Positions 22,502 through 37,082 of a DNA stretch of 64,000 nt are shown here, one piece after another. Source of the DNA: Cephalotus follicularis. Its lineage: Eukaryota > Streptophyta > Magnoliopsida > Oxalidales > Cephalotaceae. Within the stretch, counting starts at the first letter, position 1; each line of letters opens with the position of its first letter. The notes under the pieces were generated by a model. It saw only the letters and a list, made by a program, of their open reading frames with translations, made no database searches and was not told the DNA's origin. The position numbers and the translations under genes are program-made. The DNA lies in assembly GCA_001972305.1 (NCBI GenBank), contig BDDD01005858.1, forward strand, positions 1-64,000. Reading direction: 5' to 3'.

Positions 22502-25026
22502 GGTGACTCTTGGTCACAGTTTTTAATTTAGATGTCTAGCAACAATGTTTCATATTTGTAATCGAAATTGTAATTTGATACCTTTAGTATACAATTTTCT
22601 TGTCTGGAAGCATATGTTACCTTCAAACATCTCGAGATTTCATTCTGAAATGTGTTACTGATAGGCTAACTAAATGATAACAATTATTAGATAAAGGCAA
22701 TCTCTGGTGTCTAATCCTACTGAAAACAATGATTTAAGGAAATTAATAGAAAAAACACAGCATTCAAAATCCCTACCAATCTTTACTAAACTTCTTTCCA
22801 GTAGGTTGTTCTTTGATTGATGTCATTCCCGAGTTGGAATGAGCTGCAATCAACCTTTCAATATACTTCTCACCTGAATTTGTTTGTCGGTTTAGTTACT
22901 TGTTACAAAATTTGATGGTTTTAGTTTTCCAATAGTTGAATGAGATGAGAATACGTTTTGACGATTGAACTTGTTACTGGGTTCGAATCTAATACCACTG
23001 CATTTTTGTACTATGCCATGAAAGCACTTAGAGAATTTTCTTCTTGGTCTGACTGAAAAATTATGATATGATTTTCTTATTTGTGCTAATTTCATATAGG
23101 GGATTGTTGGATTTTCCTTGTAAGTTAGGCCTTGTTAATTTTGTGTGCCATTTATCTGGTTGATCTCATTGTTTTCAATTTACTCAACCTACCAGGTCCC
23201 CAACAGCCATTATTACTTTTCATTTACATTACATACTCTTGGTTGTCACCACCACATCTGTATAGCAGTGGTTTATGAGCTCATTTTGAAGAATGAAGGA
23301 TGTTGCAAATCGATTCGTTTTCTTCCCTCTCTATCTCTTGGTGAGTATTTAGTTTACCTTGGCAACGACTTTGGTTATTCCTGAAGGTAATAGACTAAGG
23401 CTCCTGGAACCTGGGTGTATTGTTTAAGAATACATCATATCGGTATTTGGTGCAGGCATAGGATGTAATCTTAGTCGCATTTTATATGGGCATTGAAATC
23501 TTTGCTTCTTAGCCCTGGGAAGTATGTAGATAAAGTGAGAGACTGCTATTATATTATACCTGATGTAATTACAAATTGGGTAGGCACAGATTTATTGTAT
23601 ATTTCTGCATCATTGCTATATATTTGAATTGTCAAAATGATTAGTCTGTAATGATTTGTAGCTGGTGGAAGTGTTGTGAATTTCACATTGAATTTTCTGA
23701 TACTGTCATGTAGACAGGTGTTTCAGCTTTCAAGCGCTCAAAATATTATATACTGTGTTCATTTCTATCGTGTGGGAGCTCATTGCTGTGTATCATGGCC
23801 TAGATTCACATAATTTAAAATATTTTAGTTTGCTGCCGTTGAAGTCTATTTGATAAATAAATAAAAAAAAAAAACAGCTGATAGAAGTATTTCTGAAGCA
23901 AGCCTATTTTTTTTTCAAACCAGATCCTCTGCAGCACTTTATGCAGAATTCTGTGCTATACAAAGTGCTGAATCATTGGAATAGTATGTGTGGCACATTT
24001 GAGTTGCGTGTACGTATGCCATGGATATTGGAATCTATAATCAAGTTGGTAGAGTTGCATAGGATTGCTTATTCTCATGAATGCTGGTTTCATATGACAA
24101 TATGGTCAATTTTTATTTGGTATTTGGTAGGTTGTTTAGTATTTGACTATCCTACAATTGGCAGCAACAATTCCACGAGAAAGCTGCCAGAGCTGAGCCA
24201 AAGTTGAATTTGTTCCATATTTTCTGGTGGCTCGCAATATATAAAAAACTGAGTAGGTTGTGTGTAGCTGCAGGCCCTTTGATAGCGATATTATTAATGG
24301 TGAAAGTGAAAATGGATGTAAAATTATGCTTTTTACCTTACCCTAATCATAATATCGTCTCTTATCCCTTAGTTTTTCATTAATTGGCTCAGACATGTCG
24401 TTAGTCAGTAGACAATTCAAATTCAAAAGTTAAAGATCCATGGTGTTATTTTTCTTATTAGTACATCGAGTGCGTTGAAGTTAACCATGGTGTCACTAGT
24501 TATTCATAAATTTTGTGTAAAAAATGAGAAACATTAGAAGGTTAAAGTTGGAAGAAAGTTCAAAATTTAAAGCATGCTCGTTCTTGTCATTTTGTGTGTT
24601 GGAATAGGATTTTCTCCAGAGGAACTACTATTATTATTGTTTTTTTTTTCCCTTTGTTAAAACTTTCAGATCATACGACAGATGTGTATTTTGTTAAGGG
24701 GTAATGGTGCTGAATCATGTGTGGTGTAGTAATTGATGAAAAGAAGCATAAAAAAGTGTCTCCATAAAGAAGCAAGGTTCAACTTTTTACTTATATCGGT
24801 GAACATGTTTTCGGATCTCTACTTTTTGCAACAATATTATTTCGGGGAGCTGTTATGTTAAGAGTTATCCTATTTTATCAATTACTCCTTAATTTTTTCA
24901 TCAAAATATCTCTAGTTGATGCAAACAAATTTCAAAGTTGGGGTGGGGCCACAGGGCATTAAAGCTAACTTTCAAAGTTAGCTTGTTGCTCTTATACATA
25001 TTACCCATATATATATATATATATAT
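22502..25026. other. AT-rich intergenic stretch, nothing recognised
   Basis: The 60-90 codon ORFs here (for example 23145-23384 and 23941-24207) have no recognisable domain and lie in AT-rich DNA. No tRNA, LTR or TIR pair is apparent. An (AT)n tract closes it at ~25010-25028. Confidence 0.45.
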
Positions 25027-25074
25027 ATGTCACTTGTCGAGCTGTGGGGTCCTCTCATGGTTCGGGACGTCACA
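25027..25074 (+). repeat. Terminal fragment of a Tekay-like LTR
   Basis: The last ~45 bp, ending catggttcgggacgtcaca, match the 3' end of the Gypsy-2 LTRs (ccacggttcggggcgtgaca at 54506-54525). The rest of the LTR is missing or replaced by the AT repeat. Confidence 0.55.
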
Positions 25075-25109
25075 ATTAGGCACTAGGTCAAATGGCACGG
25101 CTAAGTGTC

Positions 25110-25162
25110 GTACCTAATACCGTTCCTAAAAGTATTAGGTACGGCTAATTAGCTGTACCTAA
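25110..25162. repeat. Two adjoining palindromes
   Basis: GTACCTAATAC (25110-25120) is exactly inverted as GTATTAGGTAC (25132-25142), with an 11-bp loop. The second arm overlaps a further 28-bp near-palindrome (25135-25162, centre AATT) with only one pair of mismatches. They may be subterminal repeats of a DNA transposon (CACTA-like sequences use similar units), but no element ends are seen. Confidence 0.5.
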
Positions 25163-25774
25163 ATACCCTTTATTTTGCAGTGAAGCAATAGGGTTCAAGG
25201 GCTTAAATCTTCAATATACAACTGTAACTAGAAGTCTCCACGACTGTTAGTCCCTGCTATGTTACCTGTACCAAAATAAATGCCCCATCCCGAAGGATGG
25301 GTTAGCCAAACGGTCAAGCAGATATATCTCTATGCGTAGATTATGCTATGTACAGGCATGCATTATCATATCAATGTATACGTGCATGGTGTCAATATTA
25401 ATGTGTATAATATCAATAAATGCCATGTAAATGCATGAATGTCAGTTGTGATCAACCATTCGTATATAATCCTCCTAGACTGGTATATAAGATTGGGATC
25501 TAATCAATCAATCAATCATATCAATCATCTACCAGACAATCAATACTGACGTATGAATACACCCAATCGGTTCTTATAGAGCTTGTGATCTCAGGTATTA
25601 CAATTTCAATATCAATATCAATGCCTAACCACGGAAAATAGTCATTCGAAGAAGGTAGCTAGGTGGGTGTAGTTGTCTCAAGCTGGTCAAACCTGATCAA
25701 CTAAACCTACTTAGTGGTTGGTGCCATCTAAGTACATGTCTAGTGGTTGGTGTTAGTCTAAGAGCATACTCAGT
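25163..25774. other. Spacer, nothing recognised
   Basis: Contains only short direct repeats (aatcaatcaatc near 25503; tagtggttggtg twice near 25710-25755). No coding frame is credible. Confidence 0.4.
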
Positions 25775-27093
25775 TGTCACGCCCCGAACAGTGAGGAAAC
25801 CCCCACGACCCGACACGTGATCACTGTCCATTCAATCCATACAATCTCATATTCCAAAAAGTGTTATAAATTTAAAACTTTAGAATTTTATGAAAATCAG
25901 GCATGTAGTATCTGTTTATCGGACTATGCCCCTTGTAAAGAAAATCACAATTTATATGTTGGGCTCAGCCCTCAGCAAACCACACTTCCGTAGGAGAAAA
26001 TCCAGAAATATACAATACTCATGCAGAGATAATCATTCAATATCTCAATAGTTGAACCCATCCATATCCAATACATCAACATACATATATATCATATGCA
26101 CTGCCACAAGCCGACAGGTCAAATAATGTTTAATAGCAAATCTTATACAACATCTATATATTTACATTAACCACATTTATACAAGGTAGGTCAAATGAGA
26201 TGTAGAATCCTTACTCTGCAATTTAGCCCGGCTGGTCACTGCAGCGCATCACCTGGATCAGACCCATTCCATTACAATGAAATGGGTCATCAAGCCAAAG
26301 GTTGTGTACAATATACATAAGCATAATATAATAAGGATGCAGCAGATATATATGATATCATGAGAATGCATACATGTTCATAAGCCATGCTAACTCATTT
26401 ATCTAATAACAATCTAGAAGCTAACTAAATATATATACTGTCCCATACCAGTATATATAAGCAGTTAACCATCTAGAAGCTAACTAAATATATATACTAT
26501 CACATACCAGCATATAACCACATATTACATCAATTCATAATCATACAGTCCATAACGATACGATCCATAATGATACGATAATGATATGATTCGATCCATA
26601 ACGATACGATAACGATACGATCCAGAACGATATTATAACGATACGAAACGATACGATAACGATACAATCCACAACCGGACCATCTGTAACCGTACAATTC
26701 GTAACCGTACAATCCGTAACCATCCGATCCTTAACCATACGATACGATACGAGCTATAGCGATACGGTACGATCCATAACCATAACGATACGATAGAGTT
26801 TGTTAAAAATGGGTCCAACCCATATTATAATACAATTCCTACCCTTAGATCGAAGTACACTGGTGACCTACCATTTGTATACTACCATCCCATAACGGTG
26901 TATACGAATGGGATCAAGTCAGTAATCATCTAGGGACATGTACCATCACAAGGCATAAAAGTTCATCGGCCTCTTTGGCTCAAGGTAGCAAGGCCTAAGT
27001 GCCCCTCAGCCTTTTGGGCACGTGGTAGAAGAGGAGTATCACTTCATAGCATCCCACAACCATATCATTCCATAACGATCCCTCACTGGGCAG
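25775..27093 (-). repeat. LTR fragment of a third Tekay-related family
   Basis: It starts TGTCACGCCCCGAACAG, the inverted end seen in the solo LTR at 16986. At ~26260-26310 it has the acccattcc...gaaatgggtca...ggttgtgtac arrangement parallel to the other Tekay LTRs. The interior is otherwise different and includes a CGATA minisatellite. The distal end is not found before the tandem duplication at 27094. Confidence 0.5.
26530..26800. repeat. Minisatellite of CATAACGATACGATC-type units
   Basis: About 270 bp of imperfect units built on aacgatacgat and ccataacgatacgatcc, drifting to cgtaaccgtacaatc near 26690-26730. Long low-complexity minus-strand ORFs (Tyr/Arg/Val-rich) come only from this repetition. 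Confidence 0.8.
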
Positions 27094-27395
27094 ACATTCT
27101 CAATGGTGAGGGTCACCAGAGCGCATACTCGACGGTGAGAGTCACCGTAGAGTAGTAGCTCTGCCCGCAGGTGGCTTAATCAATAGTCCCAAAGGCAGTG
27201 ACAATCTAATCAGAGGGAACAGATGGACATTTAATCATCGCCTAGCATACCTGACTAGAGTCACAAAGTCGCTCTAATAGGAAACAATACAATCAATCCA
27301 ATTGATTAAAGCAATATAGGCAGTTCAATAAGTACATAATCTTAAGCATTTTAACTTTGAAACTTGTGGTTGATGGATATATCAGATAATGGAGG

Positions 27396-28177
27396 TGTTG
27401 ATGCTCAGATTTTGCTCAACAATAAATTTGTTTATCCCGCTCCTAAGTTATTTATCTCCGAGTCCTAAAAGTGGGAGTACTGTGGATCTGTAATACAATC
27501 AAAGGTCAGGAAGTAGTTCGAGGTGGTCCCCAGAACTACTCTCTGATGGTCAAGTCAATGAAATCCATTGGAATAGTATGTCAAATAAGGTATCCGAGGT
27601 TAAAAGTAGGGGCTGTTAAGAGAGATGTACCGTTTCAGTATCAGTCAGTGTGTAAAGATCCTTGTGCAATGCTGGAACTGAACTATTTATAGGCAAGGAC
27701 AGATGTCTTGATTACCGGCGTGCCCTTCCGAGGATCGTGGTGCTTTCCTTATGTGTGTTTTCTCGTTGGTAATTATGACTTCGAAGGTGACTAATGTGCT
27801 CCCCTGAAGGATGGCCATAAAAATAGGAAACAATTATCCATTCTTAGCCCATAAAACTTTGAGATAAGCTTCATCTGTTTGTCCCCGATATCCGAGATGA
27901 GATGGTTTGGAGTAGTGGTCCTTTCCCGCTTTTTGGCGATCGAGGTTCACGTTCCCCCACCGTTGATTCCCTTCTAGTTGGTCTCGGGTTCCGAGGTCTG
28001 TGTGTTTCTTAATTGCATGAGTTTTCCCTGGTGTCGAAGTTTGGAACTTCCATCTTCCCCATGTCCATCTCTTACTGGTCTGGAAAATCAGACCCTTATC
28101 AGGAGGTTAGACTCAAGTTTGATGTTTCCACTGATTTATAGCTTCAATGAGTGGTGTTCTTAATGTAATAGATGTCA
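27396..28177 (-). repeat. LTR (TGTTGATGC...GATGTCA), minus orientation, copy 1
   Basis: The minus strand starts TGACATC and ends GCATCAACA. A PPT-like aaaagggggaagat precedes it on that strand (plus 28178-28193). A TATA-like ctataaatag occurs on the minus strand (~27690). Small ORFs inside are not genes. Confidence 0.6.
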
Positions 28178-28230
28178 ATCTTCCCCCTTTTGTTGCTACC
28201 TTGGATTGGCAATGAAGAGAGAATAGGGGG

Positions 28231-30157
28231 TGTCAAGCCCTGAACCGTGGGATGAGGCCCACGACTCGACACGTGGCAATTCGTACAATCATTATCAGAA
28301 TCAAGCATAAAAATTAAAACTTAAAATAAATCATAATCAAAATCCTTTATTTAATGTGTGGATTACAGACCCAGTTCGAATCATATAAATTACACACTGC
28401 TATGAACTAGAATAAAATGAATACATAATTGTTTTCCTGCAACTTTGTCCATGGAAGCGTACTGTCGAGGAGGAGAAACTTACTGTACTCTTTATCCTTG
28501 CCGCTGCTGCGATGTGCCGCCACTACCTGCTCCTGTACCTGGCCCATTCAAAGGAATGGGTCAGCAACCCTGAGGGTTGTGTAGGTCACCCCATATACGG
28601 GCACATACCAGAGGAACAAACAATACAAGCAGAAGAGAAACAAATATAATAATAAATATGCATGCCTACATGAATGCAGATCATAATCCATAGCATAATC
28701 ATCATCATCCTTTGTTCTCGGACTGCTCTACTCAAACCATACATAGCAATCATATCACAAAGGAGTCTAGTCCGGTCATCCTATGGTCTGGTCAGTATAC
28801 ATGGTTCACCTTTAGGTTCACCAGCCCGCGGAATTCTCCTCCAGGTTGACCTGCCTCGCGGAATTCACCCCTTAGGTTCACCTGTTCGGCGGAATTCACC
28901 CTTTGGATCACCAGCTTTGGCGGAATTCACCTTTAGGTTCACCAAGCCCCGGCGCCCTGGCATCTCTCCCCTGCGCCTATGCGCTCGGCCCAGGCAGCTC
29001 GCCTCGGCCCTGGCAGTTTGCCTCAGCCCTGGCAGTTCGCCTCAGCCCTGGTAGTTCGCCTCGGCCATGGAATTTCTTCCCTGCACCGCTATCATCCTTC
29101 CCAGGCTCACGCACAGGGCATCTCGACTCCTCTAGCATCACACGGTTCATGCCTTGGACGCATGATCTCTATTCGCCGGTGATGAAGGGAGCTCGGCGCC
29201 TACCGGGAAGGGCGCGGCGAGCTACCATGGCTGGGTGCCTGGCCTAGGGAGTTCAACTCCACCACGGTAACGTGTATCATGGCGTCTTCGTGCGGGCATA
29301 GCGTTTGGTACAACCAGAACGCAAGACAGGAGGAGACGCCCACGTGCGAGGCATAAGTCCTTACCAAAATGCACATAGCAGGGTATATTCATGTAATGAT
29401 GTATATATATATATATATACTCTATTTAATATACATTCTAGTAAGCAAACAATAAGACATCATCACACACAACAAGCAAGCAGGGAACACATTCAGTAAA
29501 ACACACACGCTGGTAGGCACTCGGATACGGAGTAACCTACCTGGAAGGTGGTTGAGAACGGAGACGCTTTCTCCTTTCCTTGTAGATTCTGGCTTTCCTT
29601 CAGGCTAGGGACTGCTACGCTTCTTGCCAATTCTTCTTCCTTGTGCTCTTCTTGCCCCAGGGAAATGGGTATTTATAGGGATGGAGTGCATAAGACATGG
29701 GGCTTACTTGGACAACACTCATTTGTCTTCTACCTCTCCCTCTCTCACTCTCTCGATTTCTCTAGAAGCACTGTGCAAGATAAAAATGGCTAAAGCATGT
29801 CCTAAAGCCACCATCTGCCTTATATAATTACGAGAGGAAGAGTCCAGAAATTCCTAGACTCTCTCTTCAACAATTGCAGGCTTGGCCAAGCTTGGGCCAG
29901 CCTCTCATCTTGGGTTAACTTCACCAATTAGGCCTCACTTATGTTTCTCTCATTCTCCCATATTTTAAATTTGCTCAATGAGGAAAATAATTCCTTAAGT
30001 CCAATGTTTTAAATTAAATTTCGTTAAGGCCCAAAATCATAATTTATTTTCCATTAAGGCCCAATTAAATATATCATAATTATCGGGTCCAACCAAAAAG
30101 GCGAAAAATAATTACAAAGCCCATTAATAATATTTTATATTATTTTAAGCTCTTACA
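28231..30157 (-). mobile_element. Solo LTR of a Tekay-like gypsy element (1927 bp), TSD GGGGG
   Basis: It starts TGTCAAGCCCTG and ends CTCTTACA, and is flanked by GGGGG at 28226-28230 and 30158-30162. It is the same family and orientation as 16986-19732, with the caaaggaatgggtcagcaacc block (~28550) and the ggttcacc..gcggaattc units (~28803-28945). The second copy of the surrounding duplication reads straight through this point (~31656), giving the empty site directly. Confidence 0.92.
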
Positions 30158-30490
30158 GGGGGTGTGTGTGGTGTTAGTGAAGTGAAGAAATGAAGATAAG
30201 AGAGGGGGAGGGGGTGAGTACAGAAGAGAAAAGAGAGATTGTGAGAATTGTTAAGTGTGAGTGGTTTATAAAGCATAATGCATGGCAACCATGAGTTTAT
30301 TTCATGTGGATGCAAATGAGTGTGATCACACTTCTCAAAACTCAGCTTAAATGATCCTGAATAATAATAGAAATGTGTATATGTAAATCAATAATATAAG
30401 GATGAGTATAAAATATTATAACTCAATCTATAACAATGCAGTACAATGTGAAATATGTGTCATAAAATACAATAGATAAGTACGGGTTGT

Positions 30491-32577
<2,087 letters not shown>

Positions 32578-32729
32578 ACTCGTTCAAACAATTACCATCA
32601 CTCTCTATCGTTCAATTCAAAAGAACATATCGTAACTGTTTATGTAATTTAATTGTGACTTGCTACTTGTTTAACCATTAAAAAATAAATAATTAAATTT
32701 TACTTATATAAAATTATCATATTATTTGT

Positions 32730-33599
32730 TGATATGAGGAAAAATTAAATTATACCAAGAACGACACGTGTCCTCTGTAAACATAGCCAAGTGTCCAAGT
32801 GTCTTGAAGTCTACATGGATACTGGTCAGAGGAGGCTTATCAAGCCCTGGAAGGAGAAGCAGACGGAGACATCATCCTCGGCATGAGTGCCGAGGAACTC
32901 CCCACTAGTGGTGCTTTAGAATCCACCCTCCTCGGCATAAGTGCCGAGGACCTACATTGGTGCCGAGGACCAAGCCAAAGGTCTTCCTCCTCAGCTGCAC
33001 TGTATCAGATACCTTCCTCGGTAGCTTGGCAGAGGACCTACTGTATCAGGCGTCAGCCTTAGGAGAAGCCATGGAACTTAAAGACCTTGAAATGGATAAA
33101 TACCAAGAGAATCTATCCCTCATCGTCCTCGGCAGGACAGGGCCACAAAACCAGCCTACTTTTCAGGGATTCACCTCTTCCAAATATGGAATATGAGGTA
33201 CAGTAAACTACCTACAAGAAAAGTAGCGACAAATCAGGTGGAGATAAGGAAAATCCAGATATCCTCGGCATTTCCTTAGGGGACAGCTATCACCTCCGCT
33301 TTTCACGCCCAAACAGTTACACTCCTACACTATAAATACTAGTTCAACAGTCAGAACAAGGGTCAGTCATTTTTATTCTTTAAAGAACATGGTTTTCTCT
33401 GTGCAAATGTCTAACTTGAGCGTCGGAGTGTCCCCGGGAGAACATCCTCATGGACCTTCAACTGGTTTGCTCTTATGTGCTGGGAATACATTCACAGCCA
33501 TCTTCTACCTTCATCTCGGAGCATTGATACTGCGTTTCCCTAAACAAATCAAGCTCTTACACGTGGGGTACTGTTGAGGGAAAAATTTCTGCATCAATA
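32730..33599 (+). mobile_element. Solo LTR (870 bp), TSD TTTGT
   Basis: It begins TGATATGAGG and ends ATCAATA, where the usual CA end appears mutated to TA. TTTGT flanks it (32725-32729, 33600-33604). Copy B at ~43700 reads uninterrupted, confirming the insertion. It contains cttgagcgtcggagtgtccccggg (~33414), a ctataaatac TATA box (~33340) and repeated CCGAGGA motifs (~32880-33130). Confidence 0.85.
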
Positions 33600-33604
33600 T
33601 TTGT

Positions 33605-34803
33605 TATGTCTAAATCTCAAATTAAACTAATCTATCTAAACAAGAAAAAACAAAGAAAACAATCTCAAAAAAAAAAAAAAAAGGAAAGAAAACAATAGAC
33701 CAAGCAAATAAAACACCCATCTTCTTTAATTCTTGAAGTCACGCACGCACACTCAGTGACATTACACATTTAAAAATATGATAATATTTTTTTCTTGCTA
33801 TATTTGTTCTAAGTACATTAGCATGATACATTTGCTACATATTTTCACGATTCCAAACTTGTGATGAATTTCTAACTTTTTTGGATTACTATTCTTGTAT
33901 TATATAAAAATACAAGTATCTTGGTCCTTGTGTTCATTTTTTGGAACATGATAATTTTTATGTGTTACTTTTTATTCAGTAAAATAATAATAAATATGAT
34001 ATTAATATTTAAATTTACATTACCACAAAAGATGTATCCACAATTAATCAACAATTAAATATAAATAAAAAATTATGACTAAATGTATATAAAAAACTGG
34101 GACTCAACGTGTAAAAACTCGTGACTAACATGTCTAAAAATTGGTCATTAAATTTAACTAGAAATTGGGACTAAATGTAACTAAAAATTGTGACTAAAAG
34201 TATTCAAAATACCTGACTATAAAAAGCTTTATCATCCTGGTTAAAAAACTGTGTGACCACAGACAATATGTCTATTACAACAGTATTTTTAGAGACAAAA
34301 AAAAGTAACAGTCACTGTATTATAATTTATTTTTAGTCACACTTTGGGCTGTGAATAAAACCTTCATTTATTGACAATAAATTAATGCAGTGTTCATGGT
34401 ATTTTTTTAAGTTTTCCTGAAAATATTGTTAGTTGTTAATTTGAGATAAAATTAGATTAGAGAATTACTAGTTTTGCCCTCCACTGTAAATCCAGAACAT
34501 CATATTCAACTTGTATATTATTGTAAATTATTTTGGTGTGTGGGTTGCATTGTGGGTTGTTGTTTAATTTAAAATAAAAGAAAACGTTACGTTTGTATAC
34601 AATGTTACAGATTGTGGTAACAATAATGATTGAAGGCATTAAGTAAAAAAATAGATTGAGAAATAAATTTAAAAATAAGATTTTGGTAAATAAGTTCTTT
34701 AACTAGTTAGCATGATAAAAAAAAAAAACTCATAGATTTCATTACTTTTCCGTTTTATTTCTTTTAATATATGTTGTAGTTCTATTTCTTTTAATATATA
34801 TAC
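33605..34803. other. Duplicated AT-rich DNA of copy A, non-coding
   Basis: Matches 43708-~44400 up to ~34290; the remainder has no counterpart in copy B. Short ORFs are chance frames. Confidence 0.5.
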
Positions 34804-35511
34804 TGTTGATACAAAAATCCTTCCTCAATAATAACCCTACATGTAAGGGTTTGATTTGTTGAAAGGAATGCTGTAATATGCCTGAGAAGAAAGATTGAAT
34901 GGTGATTATCCATGTACAAGTAGAACAAATACGTTGAAAATCCAGGAGATTGTTCTTCCGGGGACACTCCGACGCTCAAGTTAGGCTATGCATAAAGATT
35001 TTAGGGTTCTTTTGAGAGTAAAAATGATTGATATTTGTTTAGACTATGAAACTGGTATTTATAGTGCCAGTTTGTAACTGTTTGAGTATGAATTTAGGAG
35101 GTGACTGCTATACCCCTAAGGAAACCGAGGATCTCGGGTTTTCATTTATTCTCCGCCTGATTTTGTGCCAGTACGTTAGTGTATCTTATCTTCCCATATT
35201 TGAATAGATAAATCCCTGGAATGTAGGCTGATCTCACGGCCTCATCCTATAACGGGGGAGGATGTCCTCTGCAATGTTGCCGAGGAGGTGGTCCTCTGTA
35301 ACGATTTCGAGGAGGTGGTCCTCTGCAATGATTCCGAGGATCTTCGCTACGGTCCTCTGTAAAGATTCCGAGGACCTCGACTGTTGCCTTGGTGGAAACA
35401 ACGTTTTTCCTCTGATCAATATCCTCGTATGCTTCAATTCACTTATGCACGTGGCAATGTCTGCAGAGGACATGTGTCACCGTGAGTATAGACAGATTTT
35501 TTCCCACATCA
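34804..35511 (-). mobile_element. Solo LTR (708 bp), inverted, TSD TATAC
   Basis: On the minus strand it runs TGATGTGGGAAAA...GTATCAACA. The exact duplication TATAC lies at 34799-34803 and 35512-35516. It has several gaggtggtcctctg/ccgaggat repeats (35260-35400). Same superfamily as 32730-33599, in the opposite orientation. Confidence 0.88.
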
Positions 35512-36650
35512 TATACTATAGTACATATGTACATATGAGTTTAAATTTATTGTCACATGATAATAAGGGTTTAGATTTGTTATCTCAAATTATATCATTT
35601 AGTCTACAGAGTTCACATATTTCAACACCTTTGAATGTAAATCTATTTAATGGTATAAGATAATGTGACAAATTTCAGGTGACAATAGATTTTAGGGTAA
35701 ATTACATAAAAACACTTGAGTTTTTTATCCGTGGATACTTTAGCACCTGAATATTCAAAACAGAAACTTTGACACTTATGATGCTGTTTGGTAGACAGTT
35801 AGACACTTGTCGTTAATCTGCTGTTAGTTGATCCGTTAGTTTAACACTGCCACGTCAGCATTATACTAAGAACATTTTATTAATACCAAATAACCCTTCC
35901 TCCTCTACAACCACCACCACCACTGTTCAGCTCATCTCATTTGTCGTTTTTTCTTTCCTCTCGTCTCTCTGTCATCTCATTTACATGGAAACCGAAACAA
36001 CATCTTTCCTCTCAAATTAGAGTACCGGTGACCACTGATCTGTGCGCTTACTTTTGGTTTAAATTTCTTACAATATTTTTTTGATAGATGTTGTTTTGGG
36101 TTATATAAATTTGGGCAATAACTGAAAATATGGGCATTGAAATTATCTTGGTTAATTTGATGTGGTTGTGGGTTTCCATGTAAATTTGTGTATTTCATTA
36201 TTTGTGCGTTGCCATCTTAATTTTTTTTTTGCAGTAACTGAATCAGATGAAATTGACTACATAACTGTTGGGTTGAAATGATTTTTGGTTGCCATTGAAA
36301 TTTCTTTTTCATAAATAATTGTTTGATTAATTTTGGTTTCTGAAATTATTCAGTGGTATATATCCTTACTACTATATACGGAATTATGGTTACAATATCC
36401 AAAAGTAATGGGTCCCTATGTACTTCTCTGTGTAATTTATTTCCTAATATTGGTGTTACAATGTGGCTTCTATGTGTGTACTTGTCCATTCTATCACAAT
36501 GCTCCATTCTATGACATTGATAATCACTCTGCATTCTGGATTTGTTTACTTATTCATTGTATCACTATGCATTATATCACTATCCACAAGTGATGATCAA
36601 ATAACTACAACTCATTTTCCTCATTGGATTATATGTTTAATTTGTTAGAT

Positions 36651-37082
36651 ATGTCTTCATCAAGTGTCAATGAGGTTGAGTGCAATGGACTTAAATACCT
36701 GAACAAATTTTGCAAATGTGGAAAGCGGACTTCGGTCAAGATTGTGCAGTCAGAGAAGAATAAAAAGAAGCTTTACTATTGCTGTGAAGACAAGAACTGT
36801 GGTGGTGGGTTATTGGGTTGGTGTTTGCCCATTGGTATTTCTACTGATATGTATAAGAGAGGAGACTGTAACTGTAATGGAACAAATGCTTACATACGAG
36901 GCAATGAGTTTGAGGAATTGCTAAGGGCAGAATTTAAGAGTTTAAAGGATGAAAAGAATAGATTGTTTGGACAGCTGCAGTTATTCGAGAATTCTTTAGG
37001 GTACCTAAAAATATTGGTGCTTGTAAACTTTATCTGTAATATGTTCATGGTTTTTATGATTTTGTTGTTATCGAAAAACTAA
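36651..37082 (+). CDS. GRF-type zinc-finger, coiled-coil, tail-anchored protein carried by the MULE
   Basis: 143 codons from the ATG at 36651; an in-frame ATG at 36624 would add nine residues. I prefer the later start because MSSSS beginnings are common in this family. Residues ~20-58 form a GRF zinc finger: C21-x-C23-G, a basic stretch, YYCC (42-45), C50, and GW (56-57). Residues ~85-112 are charged and heptad-like (EELLRAEFKSLKDEKNRLFGQL), and ~115-140 are strongly hydrophobic, so a C-terminal membrane anchor is likely. GRF fingers bind single-stranded nucleic acid in other proteins (known); here the role is unknown. The frame is fully open. It sits inside the MULE, convergent with the transposase, in the place of mudrB in maize MuDR, but is unrelated to mudrB by what I can see. 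It could instead be a captured host gene. Confidence 0.75.
   Translation: MSSSSVNEVECNGLKYLNKFCKCGKRTSVKIVQSEKNKKKLYYCCEDKNCGGGLLGWCLPIGISTDMYKRGDCNCNGTNAYIRGNEFEELLRAEFKSLKDEKNRLFGQLQLFENSLGYLKILVLVNFICNMFMVFMILLLSKN

Larger units (their letters stand above)
27094..30522. repeat. Tandem duplication, copy 1 (split by a solo LTR)
   Basis: It comprises 27094-28230 plus 30158-30522, about 1.5 kb once the inserted LTR is removed, and is nearly identical to 30523-32040. It starts acattctcaatggtgagg and ends in a (CT)n tract. The first ~800 bp look identical between copies; only a handful of substitutions are visible afterwards (e.g. near 27929, 27976, 27993). Confidence 0.88.

Noticed and set aside
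26530-26818. Tyr/Arg/Val-rich ORFs in three frames
   Set aside because: Repetition of the CGATA minisatellite leaves several frames open at once. Not protein-coding.
28674-29247. Pro/Ser/Arg-rich ORFs
   Set aside because: They are translations of the ggttcacc/gcggaattc and gccctggcag repeats of the solo LTR at 28231-30157.
32957-33577. Two short plus-strand ORFs
   Set aside because: Both lie in the solo LTR at 32730-33599, and the frames are not kept in other LTRs of the family.
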